A DNA stretch of 64,000 nucleotides from Reinekea marina (GTDB lineage: Bacteria > Pseudomonadota > Gammaproteobacteria > Pseudomonadales > Natronospirillaceae): the NCBI RefSeq assembly GCF_030409715.1, contig NZ_JAUFQI010000001.1:916001-980000 (forward strand), in the 5' to 3' direction. Positions 27,295-37,293 of this stretch are shown one piece after another. The position numbers and the translations under genes were made by a program. Under the pieces are notes generated by a model, which saw only the letters and a program-made list of their open reading frames with translations, searched no databases and was not told the origin of the DNA. Every line of letters begins with the position of its first letter. Within the stretch, counting starts at the first letter, position 1.

Positions 27295-28842
27295 TTGAAT
27301 CAACCAGTAAAAAAATCTTTGCTTAAAAGCTCGGCTATTGTAGGCATTGCAACCATGTTGTCGCGCTTTTTAGGTTTGGCGCGCGATATTGTTTTTGCGG
27401 CGTTGTTTGGCACCGGTGGCGCGCAAGATGCCTTTATGGTGGCGTTTAAAGTCCCTAATTTCCTACGGCGGCTGTTTGCCGAAGGGGCATTTAATCAAGC
27501 ATTCATCCCTGTATTGTCTGAATATAAGCAAGCCGAAGGCGATGACAGCGTTCAAAAGCTGGTTACCGCTGTGCAAATATATTTAGGCGGTGTGGTTGGG
27601 CTGGTTACACTAATGGCGATGATTGGCTCGCCCGTTGTGGCATGGTTGTTTGCGGCGGGGTACCACGATGAGCCTGAAAAACTAGCCCTCGTATCAGATT
27701 TCCTAAAGCTCACTTTCCCGTATTTATGGTTTATATCGCTGACAGCACTTGGGTCTTCTGTGTTAAACAGTTATGGCCATTTCACGGCTCCAGCGCTTGC
27801 GCCTGTATTACTAAATATCTGTTTAATTGGCAGTGCACTGGTTCTGTCGCCTCTATTTGAAGTGCCTCAAACGGGCGTCGGTATAGGTGTTATTTTAGCG
27901 GGGCTTACTCAATTGCTTTTTATTATGCCTGCGCTCTATAAAACGGGTGTTTGGAAGCCTTTTAGTTGGCATCGACAGCACCCTGGCGTTAAGAAGATAC
28001 AGCTGCTTATGCTTCCAGCCTTATTTGGTGTGTCGGTGAGTCAGATCAACTTACTGCTCGACACTGTGCTGGCAACCTTTTTACAAGACGCCTCGGTAAG
28101 CTGGTTGTATTACTCCGATCGGTTGATGGAGTTGCCGTTAGGGATATTCGGAATCGCCATTGCGACAGTACTTCTACCCAGCCTGTCATCTTTACGCGGC
28201 GAGCATGATACGGGCAAATTTACATCAACACTGGCCTGGGCCATGGTGCTGGTGTTAATGCTGGGGCTTCCAGCGGCCGCCGCTTTATATGTATTGCCGA
28301 ATGAATTACTCACCCTTTTATTTCAAGTCGGAAAGTTCACCGTAGAAGATGTGGCGCAAAGTGCTTCGAGCTTAATGGCCTATGCCCTTGGCTTGCCTGC
28401 GTTTATGTTAATTAAAGTATTAGCACCGGCCTTTTTTGCTCGGCAAGATACCAAAACACCCGTAAAGGTGGGTATTCAGGCTATGGTGTGGAACATGGTT
28501 TTTAATCTCATACTGTTTTACCCGTTAGGGCATGTTGGTTTGGCATTGGCTACCTCATTGTCGGCTTGGTTGAACGCTGCCTTATTAGCGAAGCATTTGA
28601 AGAGTTTGGGGCAGTTACCCAGCCGTTCGTTGTTATTAAAACCTATTGCAAAGGTGGTGACTGCGACTATGGTCATGTCTGTGGTGTTATTGCTTGTGCT
28701 TCGGTTGCCCATGTTCATTATGCCTGAAGCGATTCTAGGGCGAATGGGCGTGGTGGCGTCTTTGATCGCCATGGGTGGTGGGTCGTATTTTGTCGCGCTT
28801 TATCTTTTGGGCGTGCGAGTAAAGCACTTACGCCACGCCTAG
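27295..28842 (+). CDS. murJ: Lipid II flippase MurJ
   Basis: Inner-membrane MOP-family flippase that moves lipid II to the periplasm for peptidoglycan synthesis. The 515 residues contain about 14 hydrophobic helices. Markers are S-R-F-L-G-L-A-R-D near residue 23, A-F-K-V-P-N-F-L-R-R-L-F-A-E-G-A-F, and the second-half Y-Y-S-D-R-L-M-E-L-P-L-G. The start is TTG at 27295, giving M-N-Q-P-V-K-K. It is divergent from rpsT, as in Pseudomonas. Confidence 0.96.
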   Translation: MNQPVKKSLLKSSAIVGIATMLSRFLGLARDIVFAALFGTGGAQDAFMVAFKVPNFLRRLFAEGAFNQAFIPVLSEYKQAEGDDSVQKLVTAVQIYLGGVVGLVTLMAMIGSPVVAWLFAAGYHDEPEKLALVSDFLKLTFPYLWFISLTALGSSVLNSYGHFTAPALAPVLLNICLIGSALVLSPLFEVPQTGVGIGVILAGLTQLLFIMPALYKTGVWKPFSWHRQHPGVKKIQLLMLPALFGVSVSQINLLLDTVLATFLQDASVSWLYYSDRLMELPLGIFGIAIATVLLPSLSSLRGEHDTGKFTSTLAWAMVLVLMLGLPAAAALYVLPNELLTLLFQVGKFTVEDVAQSASSLMAYALGLPAFMLIKVLAPAFFARQDTKTPVKVGIQAMVWNMVFNLILFYPLGHVGLALATSLSAWLNAALLAKHLKSLGQLPSRSLLLKPIAKVVTATMVMSVVLLLVLRLPMFIMPEAILGRMGVVASLIAMGGGSYFVALYLLGVRVKHLRHA

Positions 28843-28875
28843 CTTATTAAATTTATTTAACTTATAAGGTCTTAA

Positions 28876-29232
28876 ATGAATCTTTATATTTTTGCTGACA
28901 GTGATGAGCTGGAAGATTTTGCTGAACCCTTAGCCAGCAGTATTGCTGCTTGGGCCGAGCCTAAAACGAATTCAACCGCTGTTCATCGAGGAGAAGGTAC
29001 TGGCTTAGAGCCTGTTACTGATCGTGAAATTGAACTCGGCCTAGAGATTACGCTATCGAAGCCTGAAAAACTCAAAGAGCCGTTGAATTTCTTATACAAA
29101 TTAGCTCAAGAGCATAAGTGTGAGTTTGTGGTCGGTTTGATTGAAGAAAACGACTATCGAGATGTCTGTTATTTCGGTTTTGAAGAAGGTCGGCCCGATT
29201 TGTTTGAAATAGCGAATTATTTGTCTGTCTAA
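28876..29232 (+). CDS. Conserved-looking hypothetical protein, 118 residues
   Basis: Not recognised. An acidic soluble protein with no signal peptide or membrane helix and an alternating alpha/beta look. The first 35 residues include D-S-D-E-L-E-D-F-A-E; the second half holds K-C-E-F-V-V-G-L-I-E-E-N and a D-V-C-Y-F-G-F-E-E-G segment. The ATG has a plausible context 33 bases after murJ, in the same direction. It sits between murJ and ribF, which are usually adjacent in relatives. A weak hairpin terminator follows. Confidence 0.65.
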   Translation: MNLYIFADSDELEDFAEPLASSIAAWAEPKTNSTAVHRGEGTGLEPVTDREIELGLEITLSKPEKLKEPLNFLYKLAQEHKCEFVVGLIEENDYRDVCYFGFEEGRPDLFEIANYLSV

Positions 29233-29237
29233 GAGTT

Positions 29238-29275
29238 ATCAGGCCGCGTCAGTAAAAGACAATGCCTGATCTTTT
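29238..29275 (+). terminator. Weak hairpin terminator after the unknown gene
   Basis: ATCAGGC (29238-29244) pairs with GCCTGAT (29264-29270), followed by CTTTTC. The loop is long (19 bases) and the T-run short, so it is probably leaky. Confidence 0.4.
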
Positions 29276-29284
29276 CGGTATACT
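29256..29284 (+). promoter_or_regulatory. Candidate sigma70 promoter for ribF-ileS
   Basis: AAGACA (4/6) and TATACT (5/6) are separated by 17 bases, about 30 bases before the ribF start. It overlaps the weak terminator hairpin. Confidence 0.35.
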
Positions 29285-29314
29285 GCGCGACCGATTTCAT
29301 TAGACCGAAGACCC

Positions 29315-30247
29315 ATGCACGTCTCACGATTACCCGTAAATCCACTATCTGCAGCGGCCGTTACCATTGGAAGCTTTGACGGCGTTCATCTTGGGCACCA
29401 AAAAATCGTGTCTCGCCTAACACGTTATGCGCAATTGCATGGAATTAAGTCGGTTGTTGTTACGTTTGAGCCACAGCCAAAAGAACACATTAATCCTGCG
29501 ACCGCACCCGCGCGACTCTCTTCGTTAGCTGATAAGGCGCGACGATTAAAGGCGCTTGGGGTCGATCATCTTGTTGTACTGCCCTTTAACGAATCGTTGC
29601 GCACCCTAACCGCCGATGAATTTGTTCGCCAGATCTTGATAAAGCGTTTAAATACCCAATGGTTACAGGTGGGTGACGATTTTAGGTTTGGTGCAGATCG
29701 TAAAGGCGATAGCCAGTTTTTAACGCAGTACGATTTCGACGTTTACGAAATGACCTCGCATTGCGCTAAAGATGGTGGGCGCATCAGCAGCACTCGAATT
29801 CGAGATGCGCTAAGCCAAGCTGATTTTAAATTAGCCGAAGAAATGCTGGGCGAGCCATATTCGCTCTCTGGTCGTGTAATCTATGGCAGGCAAATTGGCC
29901 GAACCATCGGTGTGCCTACCGCTAACATGCTACTGTCACACAGCAAATTAGCAACACAGGGTGTGTTTGCGGTTCAGACCACCATTGATGGAAAGTCTTA
30001 TCAAGGTGTGGCGAATTTAGGACCTAAGCCCACGGTGGGGGATACCCGAAATTGGCTTGAAAGCCACCTATTTGATTTTAATGGCGAGATTTATGGCGCC
30101 CGCATCACTGTTGCACTCGTTAAACGGCTGCGCGGTGTTCAAACTTTTGATAATCTTGATGCCCTGAAACAACAAATTCAGAACGATATTGATGCCGCGA
30201 AGGCTTATTTTTCGCAACCAACGGAAGTGAATCTCACAAATGACTGA
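29315..30247 (+). CDS. ribF: Bifunctional riboflavin kinase/FAD synthetase
   Basis: Makes FMN from riboflavin and then FAD. The N-terminal FAD synthetase domain (to about 180) has [16 protein letters not shown] and S-S-T-R-I-R. The C-terminal kinase domain contains [19 protein letters not shown]. The 310 residues are full length. It overlaps the ileS start by 8 bases, so translation is probably coupled. With ribD, ribB and ribH it gives this window most of the flavin pathway. Confidence 0.96.
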   Translation: MHVSRLPVNPLSAAAVTIGSFDGVHLGHQKIVSRLTRYAQLHGIKSVVVTFEPQPKEHINPATAPARLSSLADKARRLKALGVDHLVVLPFNESLRTLTADEFVRQILIKRLNTQWLQVGDDFRFGADRKGDSQFLTQYDFDVYEMTSHCAKDGGRISSTRIRDALSQADFKLAEEMLGEPYSLSGRVIYGRQIGRTIGVPTANMLLSHSKLATQGVFAVQTTIDGKSYQGVANLGPKPTVGDTRNWLESHLFDFNGEIYGARITVALVKRLRGVQTFDNLDALKQQIQNDIDAAKAYFSQPTEVNLTND

Positions 30248-33059
30248 TTACAAAGCCACATTAAACTTGCCGCACACCGATTTTCCGATGCGCGGAGACC
30301 TAGCGAAACGCGAACCGAAGATGCTGCAAAATTGGGAAACCAACGGTATTTACCAGCAGATTCGCGCTGCCAGTGAAGGTCGTAAAAAGTTTATTTTGCA
30401 TGATGGCCCTCCCTACGCAAATGGGTCGCTTCACCTTGGTCACGCGTTCAATAAAATTTTAAAAGATATGATCATCAAGTCTAAAAGCTTGATCGGTTTT
30501 GATGCCCCATACGTACCAGGCTGGGATTGTCACGGCTTGCCAATTGAACACAAAGTTGAAGGCAAAATCGGTCGTGCTGGCGATAAAGTTGATTTTAAAG
30601 AGTTCCGTGCAGAGTGTCGGCGTTACGCGCATACGCAAGTAGACGGACAACGCGAAGAATTTAAGCGCATGGGTGTGTTTGGTGATTGGGCCAACCCATA
30701 CTTAACGATGAACTTCGAAACTGAAGCCAACATCATACGAGCGTTGGGTAAGATCGCCGAAAGCGGTCACTTAGTGCGTGGTTATAAACCCGTGTATTGG
30801 AGTGTTGTTGGTGGTTCGGCATTGGCTGAAGCCGAAGTTGAATATCAAGATAAAACCTCATTCAGCATTGATGTGGCCTACCCTGCAAAAGATGACGGCG
30901 CATTGCTAAAGGCTATTGGCACCGATAAAGGTGAAGGCGCTGTGCAAGCCGTGATCTGGACGACCACTCCTTGGACGTTGCCCGCATCATTGGCCATTTC
31001 AGTTGGTGAAGAGGTTGATTACGTTTTATTACAAACCAACGTAAATGGTAAGCCAACACGTTTGGTTGTTGCCGAGGCGTTATTGGAAGCCTTTTTAGAG
31101 CGTACTGAATTAGACAATTTAGGTGTACTTGCTCACTTCCAAGGTGAAGTGTTGGATAAGCAAGTATTCACTCACCCATTCTATGATCGTGAAATACCTG
31201 CTTTATTAGGTGACCATGTCACGACTGATGCGGGTACAGGTTGCGTACACACCGCACCCGATCACGGTATGGAAGATTTCGTGGTTTGTAACAAATACGG
31301 CATCGAAACCATCAATCCGCTCGATGACAAAGGCATTTATCGCGCCAATGTAGAGTTATTCGCAGGTCAACATGTGTATAAAGTGGACCCTGTTGTGATT
31401 GAAACGGTCAAAGAAAAAGGCCAGCTATTAAGTGAGTCTAAGCTACGCCACAGTTATGCCCATTGCTGGCGCACTAAAACACCGTTGATCTACCGTGCAA
31501 CACCGCAGTGGTTTATCAGCATGGAAGGCAATGGCTTAAAAGACCAAGCCATGGAAGCCATTAAAGGTGTTCGTTGGGTGCCGGGTTGGGGACAAAATCG
31601 AATCGAAGCCATGGTTGGGCAATCACCCGATTGGTGTATCTCGCGCCAGCGTACTTGGGGCACACCCATAACCTTTGTTATCCACAAAGAAACCGGTGAG
31701 TTGCACCCAGAGCTACCAAAAATAATCGAAGCCGTTGCCCAAGAAGTCGAAAAAGTGGGTATGGATGCTTGGTATGATTTTGATCTATCTACGGTGATCA
31801 GTGATGCCGACCAATACGAAAAAACATCCGATACATTAGATGTGTGGTTCGATTCTGGCGTTACACACTCTACCGTTTTAGAAAAGCGTGAAGAGCTTGG
31901 CCAATACCCGGCTGATATGTACTTAGAAGGGTCAGATCAGCACCGTGGATGGTTCCAATCGTCACTAAAAACAGCCGTTGCTATCAACGGTACCGCTCCC
32001 TATAAGCAAGTACTTACTCACGGTTTCGTTGTTGATGAGAAAGGCTACAAAATGTCTAAATCTCTTGGCAATGGCATGGAGCCGCAGGAAGTCTTTAACC
32101 AGTTTGGTGCCGACATTTTGCGTTTATGGGTGGCTTCTACCGATTACTCGGGCGATATGGCTTTCTCGAAAGATATTTTAAAGCGCACCGCCGATTCCTA
32201 TCGTCGTATCCGTAATACGGCGCGATTCATGGTGTCTAACCTTAATGGCTTTGACCCTGCTACCAACAGCGTAGCAGTCGAAGACATGTTGGCGATTGAT
32301 AAGTGGGCGTTAGATCGTGCCTTAACGGTACAGAATGAATTGGCCGATTTGCTAGATAACTACCACTTTGTTCAAGCAGTGCAAAAAATCCACCACTTCT
32401 GTGCCATTGATATGGGTGGTTTCTACTTAGACATCATTAAAGATCGTCAGTACACCACACAAGAAGATTCATTGGCGCGTCGCTCAGCACAAACGGCGAT
32501 GTACCATGTGTTGCAAGCCATGGTCCGTTGGATTGCGCCAATCTTGAGCTTTACCGCAGAAGAGTTATGGCCATTTATTCCTGGTCAAGATAAAGCCACG
32601 GTGTTTACCGAAACCTTGTATACCGGGCTAAGCGCGTTTAAAGCTGATGAAGCGTTAGACGCTGGCTATTGGCAGCAAGTTCAACAGGCCAAAATTGGTG
32701 TGAACAAGGTGTTGGAAGAGGCGCGTAAAGAAGGCGTGATAGGCGGCTCGTTAACGGCCGAAGTGACGTTGTTCTGTGAGCCTGAGTTGTTGGCGGCATT
32801 AAGTAAACTGGGTGATGAATTACGATTCGTGACGCTCACCAGTGGCGCGCAGCTCGCTCCATTAGACAGCGCAACCGACACCGCATTAGAAACTGAATTA
32901 GCCGGATTAAAAGTGCAGGTTGTTAAATCGGCCCATGAAAAGTGTGGCCGCTGCTGGCACCAGCGTGAAGATGTGGGGTCGAATGAAGACCACCCTGAAT
33001 TATGTGGCCGCTGTGTTGATAACGTAGCAGGTTCAGGTGAAGTACGCCATTTCGCTTAG
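30240..33059 (+). CDS. ileS: Isoleucyl-tRNA synthetase
   Basis: Class I synthetase of 939 residues charging tRNA-Ile, with a CP1 editing domain. The HIGH motif is in P58[11 protein letters not shown], and the KMSKS loop K-M-S-K-S starts at 604. A C-terminal zinc finger uses C902, C905, C922 and C925. The start overlaps ribF by 8 bases. In most gammaproteobacteria lspA comes next; here fkpB follows instead. Confidence 0.98.
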   Translation: MTDYKATLNLPHTDFPMRGDLAKREPKMLQNWETNGIYQQIRAASEGRKKFILHDGPPYANGSLHLGHAFNKILKDMIIKSKSLIGFDAPYVPGWDCHGLPIEHKVEGKIGRAGDKVDFKEFRAECRRYAHTQVDGQREEFKRMGVFGDWANPYLTMNFETEANIIRALGKIAESGHLVRGYKPVYWSVVGGSALAEAEVEYQDKTSFSIDVAYPAKDDGALLKAIGTDKGEGAVQAVIWTTTPWTLPASLAISVGEEVDYVLLQTNVNGKPTRLVVAEALLEAFLERTELDNLGVLAHFQGEVLDKQVFTHPFYDREIPALLGDHVTTDAGTGCVHTAPDHGMEDFVVCNKYGIETINPLDDKGIYRANVELFAGQHVYKVDPVVIETVKEKGQLLSESKLRHSYAHCWRTKTPLIYRATPQWFISMEGNGLKDQAMEAIKGVRWVPGWGQNRIEAMVGQSPDWCISRQRTWGTPITFVIHKETGELHPELPKIIEAVAQEVEKVGMDAWYDFDLSTVISDADQYEKTSDTLDVWFDSGVTHSTVLEKREELGQYPADMYLEGSDQHRGWFQSSLKTAVAINGTAPYKQVLTHGFVVDEKGYKMSKSLGNGMEPQEVFNQFGADILRLWVASTDYSGDMAFSKDILKRTADSYRRIRNTARFMVSNLNGFDPATNSVAVEDMLAIDKWALDRALTVQNELADLLDNYHFVQAVQKIHHFCAIDMGGFYLDIIKDRQYTTQEDSLARRSAQTAMYHVLQAMVRWIAPILSFTAEELWPFIPGQDKATVFTETLYTGLSAFKADEALDAGYWQQVQQAKIGVNKVLEEARKEGVIGGSLTAEVTLFCEPELLAALSKLGDELRFVTLTSGAQLAPLDSATDTALETELAGLKVQVVKSAHEKCGRCWHQREDVGSNEDHPELCGRCVDNVAGSGEVRHFA

Positions 33060-33121
33060 TTTATTATTAAAAGTGGTGCTCATTCGAGGCGCCGCTTTTC
33101 TGATTATATTGGATGTTTTAT

Positions 33122-33565
33122 ATGCAAGTTCACGATCATTCGAAAGTAACGTTACATTTTTCATTGAATTTAGAAGATGGCCAAACGGTCGACAGTACCT
33201 ACGAAGCCGATCCAGCAACTCTGAGTATTGGTGATGGTAGCCTTCCTGAAGGCTTTGAAAAGCATTTATTAGGCATGGCCGCCGGTGAAACCAAAGCCGT
33301 AGTAGTGCCACCTGAAGAAGCTTTTGGTCAACCCAACCCAGCGAACATTCAGCGCTTTAAAAAAGAACAGTTTGCGCAAACAGGTGAGCTTGAAATAGGC
33401 ATGATGATGTCGTTTAAAGATGCCGGTGATAACGAACTTCCGGGAATGATCAGTGAAATTAACGGCGATGTAGTTATGGTCGATTTCAATCATCCGTTGG
33501 CCGGCAAACCGTTGAATTTTAAAGTGGATGTAATTGCCGTAGAGGATGCTAACGGTGGACATTAA
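33122..33565 (+). CDS. fkpB: FKBP-type peptidyl-prolyl isomerase, SlpA/FkpB family
   Basis: SlyD-like cytosolic prolyl isomerase of 147 residues with a FKBP half ([23 protein letters not shown]) split by an inserted flap domain (A-F-G-Q-P-N to about 125). The first ATG, at 33113, is 9 bases upstream; the second (33122) is chosen because GGATG sits 6 bases before it and it gives an N-terminus of normal length. It overlaps the ispH start by 11 bases. Confidence 0.92.
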   Translation: MQVHDHSKVTLHFSLNLEDGQTVDSTYEADPATLSIGDGSLPEGFEKHLLGMAAGETKAVVVPPEEAFGQPNPANIQRFKKEQFAQTGELEIGMMMSFKDAGDNELPGMISEINGDVVMVDFNHPLAGKPLNFKVDVIAVEDANGGH

Positions 33566-34502
33566 GCTCGCCAACCCACGTGGCTTTTGTGCCGGCGTAG
33601 ATCGCGCCATTGATATTGTAAACCGCGCATTAGAGGTGCACGGAGCGCCACTTTATGTTCGCCACGAAGTAGTGCATAACAAGTTTGTTGTAGAAGACTT
33701 AAAAAGCCGTGGCGCTATTTTTGTCGATGAGCTTGAAGAAGTGCCTGACGATAATTGGGTGATTTTTTCCGCGCACGGTGTATCACAAGCGGTTCGCAAA
33801 GAAGCCGAAGCGCGTGGTTTGAGAGTTTATGACGCTACTTGCCCTTTGGTGACCAAGGTGCACCTTGAGGTAACCCGTTACTCAAATGATGGTATGGAGT
33901 GCATTCTGATTGGTCACCGTGGCCACCCAGAAGTAGAAGGCACCATGGGTCAGTTTGATGAAAAAAATGGCGGCCAAATTTATTTAGTCGAAGATGAAGA
34001 AGATGTGGCCTCGTTAACCGTCGCAAACCCAAATAAGTTGGCTTATGTGACCCAAACGACGCTGTCGATGGATGACACGGCGAAAATTATCGATGCCCTA
34101 AGGGTTAAGTTTCCGAACATTCAAGGCCCAAGAAAAGACGATATTTGCTATGCCACTCAAAATCGCCAAGATGCGGTGAAAGTGCTGGCCAATGAATGCG
34201 ATGTGGTCATCGTTGTGGGCTCTCCAAACTCATCTAACAGTAACCGTTTGCGAGAGCTTGCCGAGCGTATGGGTTGTCAGGCTTACCTGGTCGATACCGT
34301 TGAACAGTTAGAGGCGAAGTGGTTCGATAATGCGACTCGCATTGGCGTAACTGCGGGTGCATCGGCTCCAGATATATTGGTGAAACAAGTGATCGAAGGC
34401 TTAGTCTCTATGGGGGCTGATTCACCGATCGAGCTTGATGGCGTAGAAGAAAACATTACCTTTTCTATTCCCAAAGAACTGCGTTTAAACCCAATAGATT
34501 AG
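33555..34502 (+). CDS. ispH: 4-hydroxy-3-methylbut-2-enyl diphosphate reductase
   Basis: Last step of the MEP isoprenoid pathway, yielding IPP and DMAPP with an iron-sulfur cluster. The cluster cysteines are C12 (R-G-F-C-A-G), C96 (A-T-C-P-L-V) and C198 (D-D-I-C-Y-A). The GTG at 33555 is preferred to the ATG at 33546: AGAGGA lies about 8 bases before it, and it starts M-D-I-K-L-A-N-P-R, matching the family N-terminus and length (315 residues). The gene is also known as lytB. Confidence 0.96.
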   Translation: MDIKLANPRGFCAGVDRAIDIVNRALEVHGAPLYVRHEVVHNKFVVEDLKSRGAIFVDELEEVPDDNWVIFSAHGVSQAVRKEAEARGLRVYDATCPLVTKVHLEVTRYSNDGMECILIGHRGHPEVEGTMGQFDEKNGGQIYLVEDEEDVASLTVANPNKLAYVTQTTLSMDDTAKIIDALRVKFPNIQGPRKDDICYATQNRQDAVKVLANECDVVIVVGSPNSSNSNRLRELAERMGCQAYLVDTVEQLEAKWFDNATRIGVTAGASAPDILVKQVIEGLVSMGADSPIELDGVEENITFSIPKELRLNPID

Positions 34503-34574
34503 TCATCTACAACGCTAATCTATGACCTAGTTAGCAAAACCTCCCAGCTAAGTACCACTTATCAGATAGAACAG

Positions 34575-34596
34575 ACCGCTCATCCACTTGGGCGGT
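34575..34596 (+). terminator. Hairpin after ispH
   Basis: ACCGCTCA pairs with TGGGCGGT (one G-T wobble) around a 6-base loop, 73 bases after ispH. There is no proper T-run, so it is an inefficient or Rho-assisted terminator. Confidence 0.4.
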
Positions 34597-34650
34597 TACT
34601 CTTCAGAATGACGCCTACAATGCATGTATATAAAAATCTGAGAGGCATGT

Positions 34651-35223
34651 ATGAAGCGACAACACGGCTTTACATTAGTGGAACTGCTGGTCACCTTGAT
34701 CATTATCGCCATAGTAGCGATGTTTGGTGCGCCTTCTTTCCGTAACGTCATGGTCAACTCCCAAATCGACTCAAATTTAAACTCTGTACGCTCATCGCTT
34801 ATTTATGCACGCTCAGAAGCTGTGTCTAAGTCTCGCTTCATTACCGTTTGCATGAGTGCTGATGGTCAAACCTGTGTGAACGCAGGCGCGGCAGATTGGG
34901 GCACTGCAGGCTGGATCGTTTGGCATGATCGAGATAACGATGGTGTCTTTGAAGATAATGCTAACGCTGACCTGTGTGAGCTCGACCTTGATGATTGTAT
35001 TTTAAGGGTATTTGGACCACTTGAAGGTGATAGCACTATGGTTGAGGCGAACGGGTTATATCGAGTTGTTTTTTCACCTCAAGGCCAGTTAAACATACCG
35101 GCGGCTGGTGGCGTAGAATTTAGTATGCAAATCAGCAATTGCGGCGAAGGGCAAGAGCGTGACATTACTATTTCCCGAGTAGGACGAACGACAACAAGCC
35201 AAGGAGATGCGTGTGATGCTTAA
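34651..35223 (+). CDS. fimU: Minor pseudopilin FimU (GspH/FimT family)
   Basis: First gene of the minor pilin operon that primes type IV pilus assembly. The prepilin site is M-K-R-Q-H-G6 then F7-T-L-V-E11, cut by PilD; the hydrophobic helix to about residue 30 is followed by a GspH-type domain with conserved cysteines. The 190 residues suit the family. Named FimU from its place at the head of fimU-pilV-pilW-pilX-pilY1-pilE, as in Pseudomonas. An AGAGG ribosome site precedes the ATG. Confidence 0.88.
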   Translation: MKRQHGFTLVELLVTLIIIAIVAMFGAPSFRNVMVNSQIDSNLNSVRSSLIYARSEAVSKSRFITVCMSADGQTCVNAGAADWGTAGWIVWHDRDNDGVFEDNANADLCELDLDDCILRVFGPLEGDSTMVEANGLYRVVFSPQGQLNIPAAGGVEFSMQISNCGEGQERDITISRVGRTTTSQGDACDA

Positions 35224-35731
35224 AAGTCAAACCGGTGCCACTATGATTGAAATTTTAGTGGCGGTATTAATTATCTCTATCGGCCTACTGGGTATCGCAG
35301 GCACCCAAACCCTGGGTTTAGCCAATTCACAAAGTGCGTTACACCGAAGCTACGCCGCTCAATTGTCAAATGAATTGGCCGATGCCATGCGCCTTAGCCC
35401 TAATAATTTAGCCGCCTATGACGGTTTTGCTACCGATCCAAATGCAAACGTTGCACTAAATGCCAATTGTACCGATTCTGGCCAAGGCTGTAACGCAGCA
35501 GCCATGGCGACTGAGTTTTTAAATGCCTGGGAACAACGCATAGAGGCTAATTTGCCAGATGGGCGTGCAAATATAACCCTGACCGATGATTTATATGTGG
35601 TAGAAATTGAATGGAAAGACTTGCGAACTAATCAAGCTCGTCAGGATGACTTAGCCCAGGGCCTTACAGCTGCTGAAATTGCAGCAGGGGAGCAAGAATA
35701 CATCACCTTCACAACGAGTTTTCAGCTATGA
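35216..35731 (+). CDS. pilV: Minor pilin PilV
   Basis: Minor pilin with prepilin site T-G7 then A8-T-M-I-E12 and a long hydrophobic segment ending near residue 35. The ATG at 35216 is chosen over the one at 35207 because AAGGAG (35201-35206) is directly next to the earlier ATG but 9 bases from this one. The +1 residue is Ala instead of the common Phe, which PilD tolerates in minor pilins. The gene overlaps fimU by 8 bases and pilW by ATGA. Confidence 0.88.
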   Translation: MLKSQTGATMIEILVAVLIISIGLLGIAGTQTLGLANSQSALHRSYAAQLSNELADAMRLSPNNLAAYDGFATDPNANVALNANCTDSGQGCNAAAMATEFLNAWEQRIEANLPDGRANITLTDDLYVVEIEWKDLRTNQARQDDLAQGLTAAEIAAGEQEYITFTTSFQL

Positions 35732-36705
35732 ATAGAATTAAGCAAGCAGGTTTAACCCTAGTCGAACTGCTCATCGCTGTTGCGCTAAGTGCGGTCATCA
35801 TCATTGGCTTAACTCAAGTGTTTTTATCGAACCGCGAAGCCTTCAACTTATCGGAATCAATGGCGCGAGTACAAGAAAACGGCCGTTTCGCAATGAATGT
35901 AATAACCGAGGCAATTCGTTCTTCAGGAAACTATGGGTGCATTCCATGGTACAGCCCTGAAATTGACAATATTCATAGGCAAGTGACTAATAACGAAATT
36001 AATAGCTTTAATGCAGTCACTACCGTTACCCAAGAAGGTGCTGGTGTCGTGAATGGGATAAACGCACCAGATCAACTCGATGTATTAAGAATAGTGGGTG
36101 ATCCTGTTCCGATTCAGTCTATTGATTACGCCACAAATTTAATTACGACCGATTGGGCTATTGATGATGTTGCCGAAAACGATTTATTACTCGTTAGTAA
36201 TTGCTTAGTGGGTGATTACATTCGAGCCGGTGCTAATACAGCGGGCACCATAATTGAAGATGGAACCGGTAATTTAAGAGAAGGTTTGTATGACCGCGCC
36301 GATCAAGAAAATACCGTCGTAAAAGTAGAGCGTTTGTCTTTTTCTGTTGATGCCGAAGGTGATCTGAACCTCACCACCAATCTTGGTAGTCCTAATGCAC
36401 CCCCTGTAACTGAGCTTGTTGGCGGAATCGAAAACCTACAGTTTCGCTATGGTGTCGATTTAGATGACAACTTTGTACCCGACTACATTGATGATTATGC
36501 AAACATTCCTGCCGCGGATAGAGCAAATATTATAGCCATTGAAGTGAATTTGTTAGTGGGCTCTCTTGTTAATGATGCGTCTGTTGTGAATGTAGTTTCC
36601 GAGCCTCAAACCTTTAACTTTGCCGGTGGTGTATTCCAAGCGCCAGATAGACGGTTGTACCGTCCGTTTCAAACACTAGTCACCATTCGAAATAGGGTGA
36701 AATAA
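35728..36705 (+). CDS. pilW: Minor pilin PilW
   Basis: A 325-residue minor pilin with prepilin site A-G8 then L9-T-L-V-E13, a hydrophobic helix, and a PilW-type extracellular domain with E-N-G-R-F-A-M near 53-59 and G-N-Y-G-C near 70. It starts within the pilV stop (ATGA). With PilV, PilX and FimU it forms the priming complex at the pilus tip. Confidence 0.9.
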   Translation: MNRIKQAGLTLVELLIAVALSAVIIIGLTQVFLSNREAFNLSESMARVQENGRFAMNVITEAIRSSGNYGCIPWYSPEIDNIHRQVTNNEINSFNAVTTVTQEGAGVVNGINAPDQLDVLRIVGDPVPIQSIDYATNLITTDWAIDDVAENDLLLVSNCLVGDYIRAGANTAGTIIEDGTGNLREGLYDRADQENTVVKVERLSFSVDAEGDLNLTTNLGSPNAPPVTELVGGIENLQFRYGVDLDDNFVPDYIDDYANIPAADRANIIAIEVNLLVGSLVNDASVVNVVSEPQTFNFAGGVFQAPDRRLYRPFQTLVTIRNRVK

Positions 36706-36706
36706 T

Positions 36707-37291
36707 ATGAATGTGTCGAATATTCGTCTATCGAATCACCAAGTTAAGTCGCCAAAACAACAGAGCGGTGCCGTACTCATTGTTGCGTTGAGTCTATTAG
36801 TGATTTTAACCATTTTAGGTATTTCAGTTATGGAATCTTCTGTAATTGAAGAAAAAATGGCCGGAAATAACTTAGATTATAACTTGGCATTTCAATCCGC
36901 TGAATCGGCCTTAAGGGAAGGTGAGCAGTGGATAGCTCAACAAAGCGCTCGACCTGACACCGTTGCAGCAGCAGCGCCAGGTGCGGTGCTGAATTTAAAT
37001 GCACTGGGCAATGCATGGTGGCGAAATGTGAATACTGCCTGGTGGAATACGGCTGGAAATAGCAATGTTTTTAACCCGGCAGATCCGCCCAATGGTGTCG
37101 ATACCATGGAGGATGAGCTAGCTTTTCTTCCAAGGTATGTAATAGAAGAATACGACATCGTCTGCGATGGCGCTGTCAATGATCCAAATGCATCTGCGTG
37201 CAAGGTCATCTATCGAATAACCGCACGTGCCTGGGGCAGATCGCCTTCATCAACCGTACTGCTTCAGTCACTTTACGCTAAGAGGTTTTAA
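36707..37291 (+). CDS. pilX: Minor pilin PilX
   Basis: A 194-residue protein with the PilX N-terminal pattern: a longer basic leader ending Q-Q-S-G21, then A22-V-L-I-V-A-L-S-L-L. The glutamate found at +5 in ordinary pilins is absent, as usual for PilX. E-E-K-M-A-G-N and F-Q-S-A-E-S-A-L-R just after the helix are family marks. It lies 1 base after the pilW stop and 2 bases before pilY1. Confidence 0.88.
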   Translation: MNVSNIRLSNHQVKSPKQQSGAVLIVALSLLVILTILGISVMESSVIEEKMAGNNLDYNLAFQSAESALREGEQWIAQQSARPDTVAAAAPGAVLNLNALGNAWWRNVNTAWWNTAGNSNVFNPADPPNGVDTMEDELAFLPRYVIEEYDIVCDGAVNDPNASACKVIYRITARAWGRSPSSTVLLQSLYAKRF

Positions 37292-37293
37292 CG

